Source: Chrysogorgia sp. JL179-B06
Lineage: Eukaryota > Cnidaria > Anthozoa > Scleralcyonacea > Chrysogorgiidae
DNA: 64,000 nt
Reading direction: 5' to 3'
Assembly (NCBI GenBank): GCA_035772405.1
Contig: JAYKKM010000472.1
Span: 947,501-1,011,500 of the forward strand
The stretch's first letter is position 1, and every line of letters starts with the position of its first letter. The translations under genes were made by a program, and so were the position numbers. Under the pieces are notes generated by a model. It did not search any database and was not told the origin of the DNA. It saw only the letters and a program-made list of their open reading frames with translations. Shown in pieces: positions 9,413 through 21,825 of this stretch.

Positions 9413-12400
9413 TCTTGTAAACGAAAGAGAGTTCCTTTGATGTTATGCGAAACCGAGAATGGAGGACTTCTACGGGAAGCTGCTGAACAGAAACAGGATG
9501 AACGAATCCTAGTGGATATAAGAGGACGCGACTGCTCTGCCATAGAAGTAAGATACCATAAGAATTGCTATGTGAACTATACAAATTTTCTGGTACACGA
9601 GAAAAATGCACCTGAATATCAAGAATCAAAGAATGTGTATAAAAAAGGCTATCAAACGTTTTGTGTAGAAGTTGTGGAAAACAACCTTATTGCAAAGAAG
9701 CAAATCAAATATCTGACAGAACTGTTTAACCAATTTGTGCATATTGTTGATAAGGAAGGAGGACTTGATGCATCAAACTACAGGAGATTCAGGTTTAAAA
9801 ATAGACTGACAAAATCCTACCCTCAACTTGTGTTTCTCAAACCTAATGTAAGAACAAAAAGTGAAATGGTTTATGTTGAAAATCTAACATCAGAAGACAT
9901 AGTGGATGAACATATGACCTTAACAGGGATGGAAGATGTAGAAGATATGGATTACGAGGACTATGGAAAAACAAGTGTAGCGGATGTGAATGAGCTCCAT
10001 GTGTTATTCAATGCTGCAATGATTTTACGTAATGCATTGCAGAATAAACCTGGGCTTGTTACCACCTGGCCGCCATTGGCATCTGATCTCACAATGGAAA
10101 ATGCAAAGAATGTTGTACCAGTTCATCTCTTCAACTTTTTGGCATGGATAACTGCATCTTCCAATGATGCCCAGCTTGAAGAACATAAATGTTGTAGAGA
10201 ATGGAAGACTTAATAAAGACATAGTACATGTTGCATCAGATGGAAGGAAATTTACGCCTAAGACTATTTCACTTGCTGGTCATTGAGGCAGCTGACTGGT
10301 TCTTCTTCCGTGCTGAATCTTGTAAATGGTTTAGGCCATTGTATGTCCCATAAATTTGTGCTAAGGCATGAGACAGAGTATCTCAGACACAGGTACTGTG
10401 CCTCCTGGATTTTCAAAGAAAGTGTCTACAACCCTGGCATGGGATAATGATGACTTTTGCGAGAAACAAGGTCAGGCAAAGGTACCACACATGTTACTGG
10501 AGGCATTATCCTGCAGAGATCTGATGACACCAATGATCAAATTGTTGGAGAAAGGAGACATCTACCAAGGTTAGGATCCTTACCAGTTATCTCCGAGGAA
10601 ACTGAACCATATATCCTTGGTCGAAGAGTCACAGTTGATCTTCGTGAAGCCATCACAAGCGTACCACTCACCAAAGAAAGTTACATGTCAATTCAAAATG
10701 ACAAAAGAAAACAAGACTTGGCCTTCGTTATTTCCAGGACTGTAGATGCTTTTCAGCCACTGGTCCCAAACTGGACTGGATTCAACACCCTGCTCGAATC
10801 TGAACACATACCATGCTGCACAAAGATGGGTTACCTGCCAATTATAAATTCTTTGCCAACAGAAATATCCACAATTAATACCATTCTAAAGAGAAGTCAA
10901 GAAATAGCAGACAAGTTAGAACTGAAGTATATTTGTCTGGTATTTGATGAAGCCATTTATGCTAAGATACAGCAGTTAAGATGGAAGGAACCGATCTATT
11001 TCAATAGATTCATTGTTCGTCTTGGTGAATTTCACATGGCTATGTCATTCTGTGGTGCCATCTCTAAATTGTTTAAAGATGCAGGATTAAAGGTAAAGTA
11101 TACTAGTCCTTCTTAAGTGCCATTGATAAGGAAAACCTTTAATTATATAGTATTAGTAGCTGTTGTTCAGATATTGCATGTAAACTGATCCGATTTAACT
11201 TCCTTTAGGACCTAATTGTGGAGTCAGACCTTGTAGCCCTTGGATCAGTAACTGGTGTGCTTACTGGGAAGCATTATAATCGGAGTGTGCGATCACACAA
11301 AGTTATCTATGAGGCATTAATGCGACTTCTCTTCCAATCGTTCATTGAAACTCAGTCACCAGAGGAACAGGAGAATACTCTGTCATTCATTGGTAAGTTA
11401 CCGAGGGAGGAAAATTAGGTACCATGCCTGTACTGTACATATCCATCTGTAGTTTGCACTGATGTCAAAAAGACCATCTTGAGGGGATAATTTAAATACA
11501 GTAGTTTTAATTTGTATCTTTACAGAATGCATGGCTGAGTCTTACCCAAATGAACAATTTTACGACTGTGTTATGTCTCCTGAGCTTGAAGAACTCTCAA
11601 AGTCCCTGGGAAATTTTACTAGATCACAGTCTGCCATCAATCCCACATTTGCCTTTTGGTTAATGTATATCGAGATGGTACAAATTCTGCTTCTGTTTAT
11701 TCGTGCAACAAGGGAAAACAATTGGGAATTGCACCTGTCTGCTGTCAGATCAATGCTTCCATGGTTCTTTGTGGCTGATCGAGTACATTATGCAAGATAT
11801 GGGACAATGTACTGGCTGGAAATGTCTTGTTTGGAAAACACGCATCCAGGTAAAGTGCAACTAATCAGTTGGTTGGATCTTGTAAACTTAATTTTTAGTT
11901 TCAAATTTTAAACTATTTGCAAGTTGCATTAATTGCAAGTAACCAAGTTGCTTATTCAAGGACAGATGTGTGGCCTTCATGCATACAAAAAAATATATTG
12001 AAAATAGGAAAAGAAATCGACGGTTCTAGCAAAGCCCCTTTGTCATGAATTAGTAGCGTTACCTATACTACAATCATCAAGAAGGGCCATTACGTGAAAC
12101 GTTGATTACTTTTGCTATTTTTCAGGCTGACATATTATAGCGTAAAAATCCGATGCTGTATAGCTGATCTGAAAATATGTGATTAAATCGTTTTGCAATT
12201 AGTATGCCGTGATACTGTATGATCATGGTTGCATCTGTAATATATAGTATGCACAGTTGTTTTATTAGTTTTTAAATCTTTACAACTTTCTTTTTGAGGT
12301 GCACTTGAGTCCGTCAAAGAAACCTGGACATGTCAACGACAAAAGCGATACGGATTTTCATCGACTGCCTGTGATCAAGTGATGGAACAGACTTTTAATA

Positions 12401-13230
12401 GAGACTCCAAAACCAAGGGTGGTACAGAGGTGGATATTATCCCAGTCTGAGAGAGGATCTATCACTCGTCAATGTCATAGTTTGGCTGGACTTGCAAAAG
12501 AAGACAGGTTGGTCATATTTATTTAGTCAGATAAGTATTGACATACTCAGAAATACTGGTAGTTTACTTGTACATGGCCAAGAGGCGAGAACTATTGTAT
12601 CAGCGCATATCATATCATTAATATATATTTTTCGGATTTCTGTAGAGAACGTAAGGAACTTGATTCCACTCAGATTGCGAATCATAATTCTGATGTTGCA
12701 GCTGTTGTAGAGACAAATTTCAACAATGATTAATCCTTTCGATACGGATTTGGAAGATCTTGTTAACATAACAAGTGGTGAAGTAGCTCGACCTATGTCA
12801 AGAAAGATCTTCTCTCTGCAAGCATTATTGGGGAGGATAAACTGGACAAGTTTATAAAGCAGAAAGTCACCCCAGAAGAGTCAGAGGAACCGGACATATT
12901 TTTAAGCATCGAATCAACGAAACTTAAAACATTTTCCAGGAAGAATGTGCCGGTGAAATCACAGACAAGTAAAGGAAAGGTGGTGGAATTGAAGAATGAT
13001 TCCAAGTTCATTGCCCGTCTGCTTGCCATAGGGAATCGAGAGAAATTGACATTGAGAACCTTATGAAGTATAGTTTGTGAAAGTTTCCACAACCTTTTGC
13101 CACAGTAAATGGGGAACTTGTTAAAACGGCAAAAGTTAAATTGCTACATATCATTGAAAGTCGGTGTCAGAAATGTTTAAGATTATTTTACAAGCTTTGC
13201 CAAAAAGGTGGCAGGGATGTCCCACAGAGC
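9413..13230 (+). pseudogene. Spliced repeated-family gene, frameshifted; 5' part
   Basis: Coding exons with consensus junctions can be followed: 9413-11092 (acceptor TGCTTTTAG before it, donor GTAAAG), 11209-11392 (donor GTAAGT), 11526-11849 (donor GTAAAG), about 12299-12507, and 12646 to about 13230. Junction phases agree between exons. Characteristic stretches are YHKNCYVNYTNFL, AWDNDDFCE, WTCQRQKRYGF and DQVMEQTFNRDSKTKGG. I recognise these as a large, repeated family of uncharacterised animal proteins common in cnidarian genomes; its function is unknown. The first exon carries frameshifts near 10205, 10285, 10370-10400 and 10470, and the last has more near 12720 and 13040, so this copy is not functional. 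The remainder continues after a LINE insertion at 14924. Confidence 0.6.
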
Positions 13231-13259
13231 TTGTTGCTCCATTACGGGGTCCCTATGAT

Positions 13260-14887
13260 ATAAAATTAAATCACTGAACAGATAACATGGTTAACTTCTA
13301 AACTAAGACATAAACTAACAGCACATTTTAACAAGCAAACTAGATAGGGGACGACATGAGTGACATTTTACACAGACTGTTTTAAACGTTTGCGGAATTT
13401 CTACATCGTATACGTGTTCGGTTGCATGTTGATAGTATTTTAACAATTCAGATTTGAATTGGCCTATAGAGAGATTAGGATATCGTAAATATGATGGCAA
13501 TGAATTGAAAATTCTTGGTGCTCTACAATAGAAGCTATTCTGGAAAGTTAGAGTGTTTACTTTAGGAATATTTAAATTAATTGTATTTGTTTTATCTGTT
13601 CGCCTGGTTACACGACTGGAAGACTTGACGGAGATGTAAGGATCATTTGAAGCAAATAGTGACTTGAAAACGTATACCAAGTCCAGGTATTCATGCCAGT
13701 ACGATAGGGGTAACAGTTCTGTTTTCAGAAGTCTACACTTATAGCTAACGTCAGATCTAAATGGTAATGACAGAATAAACTTAGTAGCGCGGCGTTGGAC
13801 TCTTTCGACGTTGAGAATTAGTGACACAGTTTGCGGAGACCAAACTTGTGAACAGTATGCAAAGTGACTTCTTACTAAAACTGTGTATAATGCAGTACGA
13901 ACACGCTGGTCGTGGATATCAAGGGAGGATCTTCTTATAAAACCCATCATTTTGTTAGCTTTAGCTACTACTCCCGATACATGTAAGTTCCACTTAAGGT
14001 CAGGAGTGATCAGAACTCCAAGATCTTTCTGAACATCCTTGGTGTTAACTGTGGTGCCTGTCAGATGATAGCATTTCTGTATGGGTTTGGTGTTCCTCGT
14101 CAATCTAAGTAGACCGCATTTGGACTGATTTAAATCCATTCGCCATTCTTCGCACCACCGGCATATTTTATCAAGGTCGTGCTGGAGGCATTCCCCGTCC
14201 CTTGTGTCTTTAATCGCACGATAACATTTGGTGTCGTCGGCAAACAAAGCAATGGATGATGTGTTGGTTACCTCGGGAAGATCGTTCACATATGAGGAAT
14301 AGTAGAGGACCTAAAATTGAACCTTGGGGCACTCCAGATAGCACTTTGAGTGGTTGTGATGTTTGGCCAAGGACGGTGACCCTCTGGTAGCGATCCAATA
14401 GATAGTTCTTAAACCACTCTAATAAATTACCGCAGATGCCAAAATTGCGTAGCTTTTTAAGTAATAGTTGGTGGTCTACCCTGTCGAAGGCTTTGGCAAA
14501 ATCTAGGTAAATGGCATCAGTTTGCACTCTCTTATCTAGCGACTCTCCAATTTCATGTAAGACACGCAGGAGCTGGGACGTAGTTGACTTTCCCTTTAGA
14601 AATCCAAACTGAAGTTCGTGGAGATGCGAAGATACGTGTTTAATTATTCTGTTGTAAACGCAACGTTCAAGAACCTTCGATACGAGTGACAATAATGAAA
14701 TAGGCCTGTAGTTAGACACTTCTTTTACAGACCCGCCCTTCGGAATTGGTGTGATATTCGAAATTTTCCATGCGGATGGTATTTTTCCCAGACTCAGACA
14801 TTTGTTGTACAGATCACACAGGGATGAACATATGTAAGGCGCACAGTTCTTTAGTAATTTGGCAGGGATTTTGTCTGGACCCGTTGA
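13260..14887 (-). mobile_element. 5'-truncated LINE (RT part only)
   Basis: On the minus strand the RT reading starts at about 14887 with STGPDKIPAKLLKN and runs through NYRPISLLSLVSKVLERC, AIYLDFAKAFDRVDH, SGVPQGSILGPLLF, then ALFADDTK and the C-terminal YCSQVWSPQTV region, ending at 13315. One frameshift near 14290 separates the two halves. There is no endonuclease, so it is a 5'-truncated insertion. The layout fits the Jockey/CR1/L2 group. It lies between two parts of the repeated-family gene, which continues on the other strand at 14924. An 18-bp direct repeat (14888-14905 and 14906-14923) marks the 5' junction. Confidence 0.8.
13315..14887 (-). pseudogene. Reverse transcriptase of the truncated LINE
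   Basis: This is a non-LTR reverse transcriptase split into two overlapping frames (about 14887-14210 and 14289-13315). The palm motifs are present: the first Asp in YLDFAKAFD, the SGVPQGSILGP motif, and FADD as the catalytic YxDD variant. The C-terminal part has the conserved ERVQRRATKFIL segment of Jockey-group elements. A single frameshift just before the FADD block inactivates it. Fingers start at TGPDKIPAKLLK; the endonuclease half is absent. Confidence 0.75.
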
Positions 14888-14923
14888 TTCACTGCCACCA
14901 CACAATTCACTGCCACCACACAA
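14888..14923. repeat. 18-bp tandem duplication at the LINE 5' junction
   Basis: TTCACTGCCACCACACAA occurs twice head to tail at the junction between the truncated LINE and the host pseudogene. It could be filler or a target duplication produced during insertion. Confidence 0.7.
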
Positions 14924-15240
14924 TGCGTTGATGCTAGATGGCATGGCCATCGTCCAGATGGTGAAAGATGTAGCACAGACATTTGGTGCCTTGGCTGAAA
15001 AGATCATCCAACGAATCATCAACAATGCCAGAACCTCGAATGCATCTAGAGTAGATTTCGTTAGCGATCGATATCCGGAGATAAGCATAAAGAATCTCGA
15101 AAGAAGCAAAAGGGCTGAATCAGGATATACTCATATAAAGATATGTTCCCCCAGTCAAAAGGTGCCTCGACAGTTTAAGAAGTTTCTTTCACTCGGAAAA
15201 AACAAGGAGGCTCTCATTGATTTTATTTACAGGTTTGTTA
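14924..15240 (+). pseudogene. Repeated-family gene, continuation after the LINE
   Basis: The plus-strand frame reads ALMLDGMAIVQMVKDVAQTF, then VDFVSDRYPEISIKNLERSK, then SPSQKVPRQFKKFLSLGKN. This continues the protein that stops at about 13230, and the segment DRYPEISIKNLERSKRAE is a family hallmark. The exon ends near 15236 at TTTACAG followed by GTTTGT, a plausible donor. The TTG codons at the start do not mark a start codon; the true start is in the upstream part. Function is unknown. Confidence 0.6.
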
Positions 15241-15585
15241 TAATATTGATGCACACCACAAACATCCTGGTTAAATTTAAACTTGATTCTGGTCAAAATA
15301 TCTACCCACACAAATCTTGTTAAGATTTGACAAATTTCCAGGTTATTTTAATCAAGATGTTAAATCACCAGATTTCTGACCAAGAAATGTGTTGTATTTG
15401 TTAACCGGGATGTTGTATGTAGAATATAAACCCCATTGGGGGTTAAATTAACCGGAGTGTTTAAGAGTGTGTTATGTTAAAGTTAAAACGTACCAAGGAA
15501 AAACGACGTATAATATTCGATAAAACATCACTTTATGTAACAATTCATTATTTGTATATCTGAAATATCTCTTCTGGATTTTCCA

Positions 15586-15664
15586 GATATTTGGCTGATG
15601 TGAAAAATTTATCGGAGCGATTAGGACCATTGAGCTATTTTTCACACGTTGGAAGCAATGCCAT
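15586..15664 (+). pseudogene. Possible next exon of the repeated-family gene
   Basis: After a pyrimidine-rich acceptor (ggattttccag) a short open stretch reads roughly YLADVKNLSERLGPLSYF. It is cut at 15665 by the poly(A) end of a second LINE on the minus strand. The assignment rests only on position and the splice acceptor. Confidence 0.3.
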
Positions 15665-15922
15665 CGTTTTTTTGTTGTTTTTTTTTTTTTTTATTAGCTT
15701 CGCCATTAATACAAGACATAAATCAGACATATAACTAACTACTTAGACATACATGGCAGGGATACCACAACAGCTAGAGCCAATTACCGCGGATCCAATA
15801 ACAAAAAACAAATAAAATGTATAACAAGGAATTACAAGATTAAATAACAACTACATACAGCAAGTAATCGGGCGAGTAAGCGGTCGCACACAATTACATT
15901 TCAAGCAGACTAACTTAAAAGT

Positions 15923-18900
15923 TCATGGATTGTCAGGATTGTATGTGTCTAAAGATGCCTTGTAGTAGTTAAATAGAACCGATTTGAACAAAGTTAAATT
16001 AACCATACTGAGATCAAATTCATCTGCTAAGGAATTCCAGACCCTACAGGTTCTGACAATGAATGATCTTTGATAAGTGGTAGTTTTACATTTACGAGGA
16101 ATAAACTTGGTCCTATTACTATTAGATGATCTAGTGGGTCTGGTGTTACGGACAATAGGAAGTACAGAGGAGTCTATTGTAACAAGGCCATGAATTATCT
16201 TAAAAAAGAAAATCAAATCTAAAAGTTCGTGCCAATAACAGATAGGAATAAGATTCAAAGACACTAGCCTAGTATTGTAATGTACAGTAGAAGAGTATGG
16301 TAGGTTCAAGATATATCTTGTTGCACGCCTTTGTATACGTTCTACTTTGTTAATCAGGTCAATGGACTGTGGCGCCCAAATCTGAGACGCATATCCTAGG
16401 TGAGAACGTACTAAGCTCAGGTATAGTGTATGCCGAATAGTTGTTTTATGGATAAACTTTGTATTCCGCTTGATGTATCCTAAAAGTTTGTTAGCCCATG
16501 TGGATTGTTCATGTACTTGCTTTTTCCATGTTAAATCTTTCGTTACCCATACGCGAGGTCACGTTCCACATCGGATCTTATTAAGGGCATGTTATTCAAT
16601 TTATACGAAGATACAACTGGGTTAGACTTCCTGGTAATGCATTGATGTTTGCATTTGGTCTCATTGAAAAGCAGGCCAGAAGATCTTGACCACATTTCCA
16701 AATTTTCTAAGTCCATCTGGAGGGTGGCAACATCATCTAGGCTCTTAATTTCCCTCATGATTTTCGTGTCGTCGGCATACATCACAACTCGGCTGCCTGT
16801 TACAGCTTCAGGGAGGTCATTAGAATATAACAGAAAGAGGGCTGGACCCAATATGGATCCTTGAGGTACTCCCGAACCTACAGGAAGTTCCTTCGATGTG
16901 GCACCTAGTACAGTTACTCGTTGATGGCGGCCAGTTAAATAAGAAGAAAACCAGTTGAGTAAGTTACCACCAAACCCAGCTGCATTCAACTTCTGCACGA
17001 GGCGCTTATGACTAACCATGTCGAAGGCTTTCGACATGATATACTGTGTCAATCTGGCTGCCATTATCCAATAATGAGCCAATGAAGTCGTGGGCCTCTA
17101 AAAGGTTGGTTACACACGATTTTCCTGTGAGAAATCCATGTTGACATGTCGAAAGTAGGTGGTACATGTGGTCTTTGATATTATTTAACACACAACGTTC
17201 AAGTGTTTTAGACACTATTGACAATAGTGAAATAGGACGATAGTTTTCGACATGATTCTTATCTTCTTTTTTGTGGATGGGAACAACATTGGCTAATTTC
17301 CATTCCTTCGGTAAAGATCCAAGTTGCAGCGATTTGTTAAAAAGTTGGCAAAGAGACGGTGCAATAACCGAAGCGGTTTCTTTGAGTAATTTAGCCGGGA
17401 TTTCGTCCGGACCGGTGGCCTTGCCAACATCTAAAGCTTCAAGTGCAGCTTGGATTTCATTCACAGTAAGGGTCAGTTCAGTCATAACCACGGCTGGAAG
17501 TTCGCATATAGGTTCCTCTACTTGGTCATCGGTTATGAATACTGAGGTAAAATACTTATTAAACAGGTCAGCAATTCTTGAAGGAGTATCGGCACTTAAC
17601 CTTAATGAATGTGTTTGGTCCACATTGGTGCCAGTTGCCATGGAAACAAACTCAGGTATATGGTGTGTCTTTGATTTTAACTTCATGACTGACCAAAATC
17701 TCTTCGGATTAACCTTAAAGCTGGCATCAATAGAACCGAAGAACTTCTCTCGGTTTTCCCTAAGCATTTTTTTAACTTCAGAGCGTAGGGCCCTGAATTT
17801 CTCTCTGAGACTGATGGACTGACTCGATTTCATTTTTTGACGAACAGAGTTCTTTTTCTTAATGAGATTAAGGATTAAACTGTTGATCCACGGGACAGGG
17901 TTACGACCTTTTAGTTTTTTTAGCGGGATATGGTCTTTCACAGCTGCTAGGAAATAACCTTTCCAGTTCTGCCAGTCATCGTCAATATTCTCGTGAACTA
18001 AAGCTGAACTTAAGTTGATCCATGTCAACGCAGCACGCAAGCCTGCAAAATCGCCTTTTTTATAGTCATAGACAAACCTATGAGACTTAGTAGGTGCTTT
18101 TAAAAAGGCTTTAAACTCAAAAAGGATAACATGATGGTCTGTGAAGACGCCAGCTATATCGGGTGATAAAACTTCAGTTACTTTGGTGTGATCTGGAACA
18201 CTTGTTATTACAAGGTCAAGGATATTGTTGTTGCGAGTAGGCGTGCTATTTATCTGCGTCAAGAAATGGTCATTAAGCGCTTCAATGAATGGAAGTTCAT
18301 TAGTCCCTGTGGTACTATCCACCGAGTCCCAAGAGATGTTAGGTAAGTTGATGTCACCGCCTATTACCATAGTGTCGAACTGATCGCAAACATGGTTTAA
18401 AAAAACAGAAAATAAACGCATCCAATTTGGACCAGAATCCGGCGGCCAGTAACAGGAACAAAATAAAATCTTCTGGTCATGTATAGTTGTTATTACAGCC
18501 GACACAATATCTAGTTCATCAAGCTCTTCAGGCATTATGAACTTGGTAACTGACTTGAAAGCGCTAGTCTTTACTGCAACTAAAACTCCGCCAGCACGTC
18601 GATTAGTTCGATCTTTTCTATAGACAGTATAATTACTATGGAGCAGCTCTAAACTCTCTATATCTTCGTTTAACCAGGTTTCATTAACAAGGACAATTTC
18701 CAGGTCTTCTGAATAAACCAGATTCTGAAAACGGTGGAGATTATATACAGTTCTTGTTCCTTCAGTATCGGTTATGGCGTGAAAGCTTTTTAAGCTTCTG
18801 GCATTCATGACACAGCACTTCGTGGTGGCTTTACACATGGAGCCGGTGGGACCAGGATGAATAGCAACGTCGCCACATAAGAGGAGCAAGCCAACGAAAT

Positions 18901-18976
18901 AACCACTGGAACTTGAAAAATTTCGGGTCGAGCGTATCTTTATCGAGCGGTCAAAAGCTGACCGCCGCTTGTCCAA
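15923..18976 (-). pseudogene. LINE ORF2: APE endonuclease and reverse transcriptase
   Basis: The first 654 codons (18976-17012) contain an N-terminal hydrophobic stretch with CGDVAIHPGP, then APE-endonuclease motifs: CVMNARSLKSF, LVNETWLNED, GGDINLPNISWDS and FTDHHVILFEF. RT fingers follow (ATGPDEIPAKLLKE, NYRPISLLSIVSKTLERC). The frame breaks near 17060, where the first palm Asp region is damaged. It continues at 17082-16543 with KAFDMVSHKRL, SGVPQGSILGP and MYADDTKIM, breaks again near 16550, and resumes at 16309-15923 with a conserved C-terminal segment. It copies LINE RNA at nicked chromosomal DNA. With at least two frameshifts the copy is inactive, but the decay is modest. Confidence 0.8.
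18848..18874 (-). other. Degenerate 2A-like motif
   Basis: The translated motif GDVAIHPGP follows a leucine-rich segment near the N-terminus of the LINE ORF. The 2A consensus ends in NPGP; here the Asn is His. Ribosome-skipping 2A peptides are known at this position in some LINEs. The substitution probably abolishes the activity. Confidence 0.6.
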
Positions 18977-19160
18977 CAGGCGCTTGTCGATGTTTGGTTT
19001 GGTAAACCTCCAAATAAATCGTACAAAACTTTCAGCCGGTCTAGATCTTACTGATAAGAGTAAGACATTCGTACTCTCGTTATTGATAGAGTGGATCTGA
19101 CACAGGAGTAGCCAAAGACGTATAATTACTAAAAAAAACAGCAGAGCTCAAACAACAAAG

Positions 19161-20205
19161 ACATCTGTCCGCCATATTTGATTTGATAGACTCAAATGTG
19201 AAAATGCAGCCGTCTCTTTCAGACATTAAACACAAAACTTGTCGCATTCCTGTTCTAGTTCAGTCACTCTCATAACTCACACTTGTTCATCTGACCGAGA
19301 TAATTATTTTAATAATTTATGCATGCACAAATATCCTTCAAAAACAATTTTTACACAATATTTTCACTTATCTGTTTTTCTATGTCTTCAAAGTCTGCAA
19401 GTTTGCTCATCTATATAGCTACACCAGGGATAAATTTTCAACGTTGGTTCACTTTGCAAGTGGGGTTTAGCCATTCTTTCTTAAAGCACATTTGAAGTGT
19501 GTTATTCAGGGTTTACATGCCCGAGTTCAAAACCAAATTTCAAAAGAAATTTAATTTTGCTTAAAGGAGAACTGTACCTAAAAAATAAATTACTCTTCAA
19601 TAAAAGGGCTTTAACTATGTTTACAAAGGTTAATAGTTTTACGGTATCTGCTCTTGTATTCAAGAAATAACGTTTTCATTCTTGTATTGTATGCTTCTGG
19701 ACGCCGCCATTTTCGAGTTTGCTCGACGGCTCAGACTCGAGGTCCAGCGGGGGTTTCTAAGTTACTTTAATGCCATTTGTTGATTTTTCCATTAGGAGAA
19801 AAGTCTGTATATCCATACATAACATATTCCAATTGCATATAGAAATTGATATGTGCTGGGCCCATAGAGATCTTTGGCAGCATGTGTAAAAGTTTATATT
19901 AAACCATTATAATATATATGTTTACATTAAACACGTCTATAGGGGTTTTTCATAAGACAATTGTTGCAATAACAAAAAATCGAACAACAATAATGTACAC
20001 CTTGTGTCAATCAGATAGTAAAGTGTTGTCAAGTAGAATTTTAGAACAAGAATCATGACGGAATTTATCTGAGTTTTCTTCTCTGTAACTAAGATTGCTC
20101 ATTAAAGTAGATAATTAGTATTATTCCCCTTTGTTTAATAGTCATTTTGCAGTCCATAAACATGTATTAAAGGGGAGAGGCATCTGTCAAAACCATAGAA
20201 CCACC
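19161..20205. other. Non-coding stretch
   Basis: No gene or clear repeat structure can be supported. The block at 19565-19760, starting TTAAAGGAGAACTGTACC, looks like one end of an interspersed repeat, but I could not find its partner. Confidence 0.3.
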
Positions 20206-20287
20206 CTATTGATTGCAGGTACATACCCTGCAATCACAACATAAGCTGTTACATCTAGGAACACTTACAATAACTTGCATCAGGAGC

Positions 20288-20424
20288 TCAGCACTTACAC
20301 CTTTGTACCATCTTGTTTGTTGGCCTTGTACTTCAGATGCAAGAATGTCTGTCAACCAACCTAGCACCCTTTCTTCCAAACACACCAGAGAAACGTATTG
20401 CCAATGCAGTAAAAAAGCCCTGTA
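20288..20424 (-). other. Exon-like segment
   Basis: A minus-strand open segment between an acceptor-like TTTAAATACAG and a donor-like GTAAGTG reads partly EERVLGWLTDILASEVQG. It lies downstream of the stop of the gene at 20934-21755, so it is either an alternative 3' exon or a separate remnant. Family unknown. Confidence 0.25.
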
Positions 20425-20933
20425 TTTAAAAAAAGTAAACAAACAGTTTCTATTAAGATTTATATATTAATATTTTAATATTTTGATGTACACATTTTTA
20501 AATTTGAGTTTGGAGGTTACCTATAAGTTATTCAAAAGACACTTTGTGTAGGTAGTGAGAATTAACATGTTGAATTTACCATTACATTACATGTTGAAAC
20601 TACCATGATTGAATAGCAAAGCAATTGGTGTTCAACACCTAACTAATTGGTGTGGACTGGGACTCGTTCAAGCAGCAACCTTTGGCAATTTAATCAACCC
20701 GCTACCAACTGATCTACACTGCAAGTCAAGTTAGACGCAGATCGTGGAATGATGGCGTTTCATTCTATGTGAAGTTGTTATTGTTAAAACTTGAAATGTT
20801 AAATTTTATGTGACATAACTTTTATATCTTAATTTCTGTTCAACTATTAAGATTTATAATTCGTAAACTTGCTCTATTTTCAAGCACCAGATTTAACAGC
20901 TTGGCAATTTTCAGCTCTTGTTCCTATGAGAAG

Positions 20934-21755
20934 TTCACTTCCTTCTGGTATGGGATTCGAAGTACTCTCCCCTGCAACCTGAAAACAACAGCAAAGCACA
21001 TTAATATGTTATGGTCCCTTACATTAATTTAGCATTTGTCAAACTAGTAACTTTATTCCAACTATAAATTAACAGTTAAAACAAATTAAACAATCTTACC
21101 TGCAACTCTCTTTCGGATTAGATGTCAAAAGTACACTTCCACAAGGGATACCCATTCCTGACTGTGCTGACCCTTGCAAAAGCCCACCCTGGACTTGGAG
21201 GAGTAATTCTGTCAGGTTCTCTGTCATCTTGGCAGAACAAAGGTAGTCTTTGTTAATGCCTCCAATACCTTTTTCCTAGGAAAATATAGAAATTTGAATC
21301 GAGAACAAATATTGATAAATATTATTATACAAACAATACATGCAAACATACACACAAATGGACATACAATATATCTTAAGCATTCTTAAATGATGATATC
21401 GTGCTTACACAGATGTTCCTGACGTGACTTGATCACCACCAGATAAAAGTTGTGGATGTTGGACATTTGGTACTTCTTGGGCATATGCAAGCGTTTTTGC
21501 AGTCAAAGATTTACCAACAGATTTGCCCTGGCTAAAAATTATTCCAATATTTGCATCACCTAAGCAGTAAAAATAAAATTAAAAAGTGGCCAAATATTAA
21601 GTGACTCAAAAATACTTTATTAGCAAATTACCATTTGTGTGTATAATTACCCGCATTTTCATCAGCATCTCCACATCTCATAAGCTTTAGACATAAACGA
21701 AGCTGCTTCCAGAAAAGACTTCTGGTTAACTCCCATGCATTGCGAAAGTATGAAT
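20934..21755 (-). CDS. Spliced gene, 3' exons; P-loop-like protein
   Basis: Four exons join in frame: 21651-21755, 21411-21559, 21100-21275 and 20934-20978. Each is bounded by AG and GT (acceptors CACTACAG, CTGCTTAG, TTTTCCTAG, TTTTCAG; donors GTAATT, GTGTAA, GTAAGA). The product includes DSYFRNAWELTRSLFWKQL, IIFSQGKSVGKSLTAKTL, GIPCGSVLLTSNPKES, and ends GRVLRIPYQKEVNFS. The GKSVGKSL stretch resembles a P-loop, though it lacks the first glycine of a classical Walker A. LLTSN followed by an Arg-rich RVLRIP resembles the sensor region of helicase-type ATPases; that is inference. Upstream exons were not identified. The 3' splice into the last codons is supported by phase. Confidence 0.5.
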
Positions 21756-21825
21756 CTGTAGTGATTACAAAAATGTATGTGTCAATCAAGTGAACTCAAT
21801 CGCCAACCATCGGTGATTATATTAG

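Larger units (their letters stand above)
15666..19160 (-). mobile_element. Near full-length LINE (endonuclease + RT)
   Basis: The 3' end is marked by an interrupted poly(T) tract on the plus strand (15668-15692), which is the poly(A) tail in minus orientation. The coding part runs from 18976 down to 15923 and includes a 5' 2A-like motif, an APE endonuclease, RT and a C-terminal domain. The 5' boundary is uncertain; I place it near 19160. It is inserted into an exon of the plus-strand repeated-family pseudogene. The group is Jockey/CR1/L2-like by layout. Confidence 0.8.

Noticed and set aside
17271..17822. 183-codon plus-strand ORF
   Set aside because: Antisense shadow of the LINE endonuclease/RT frame.
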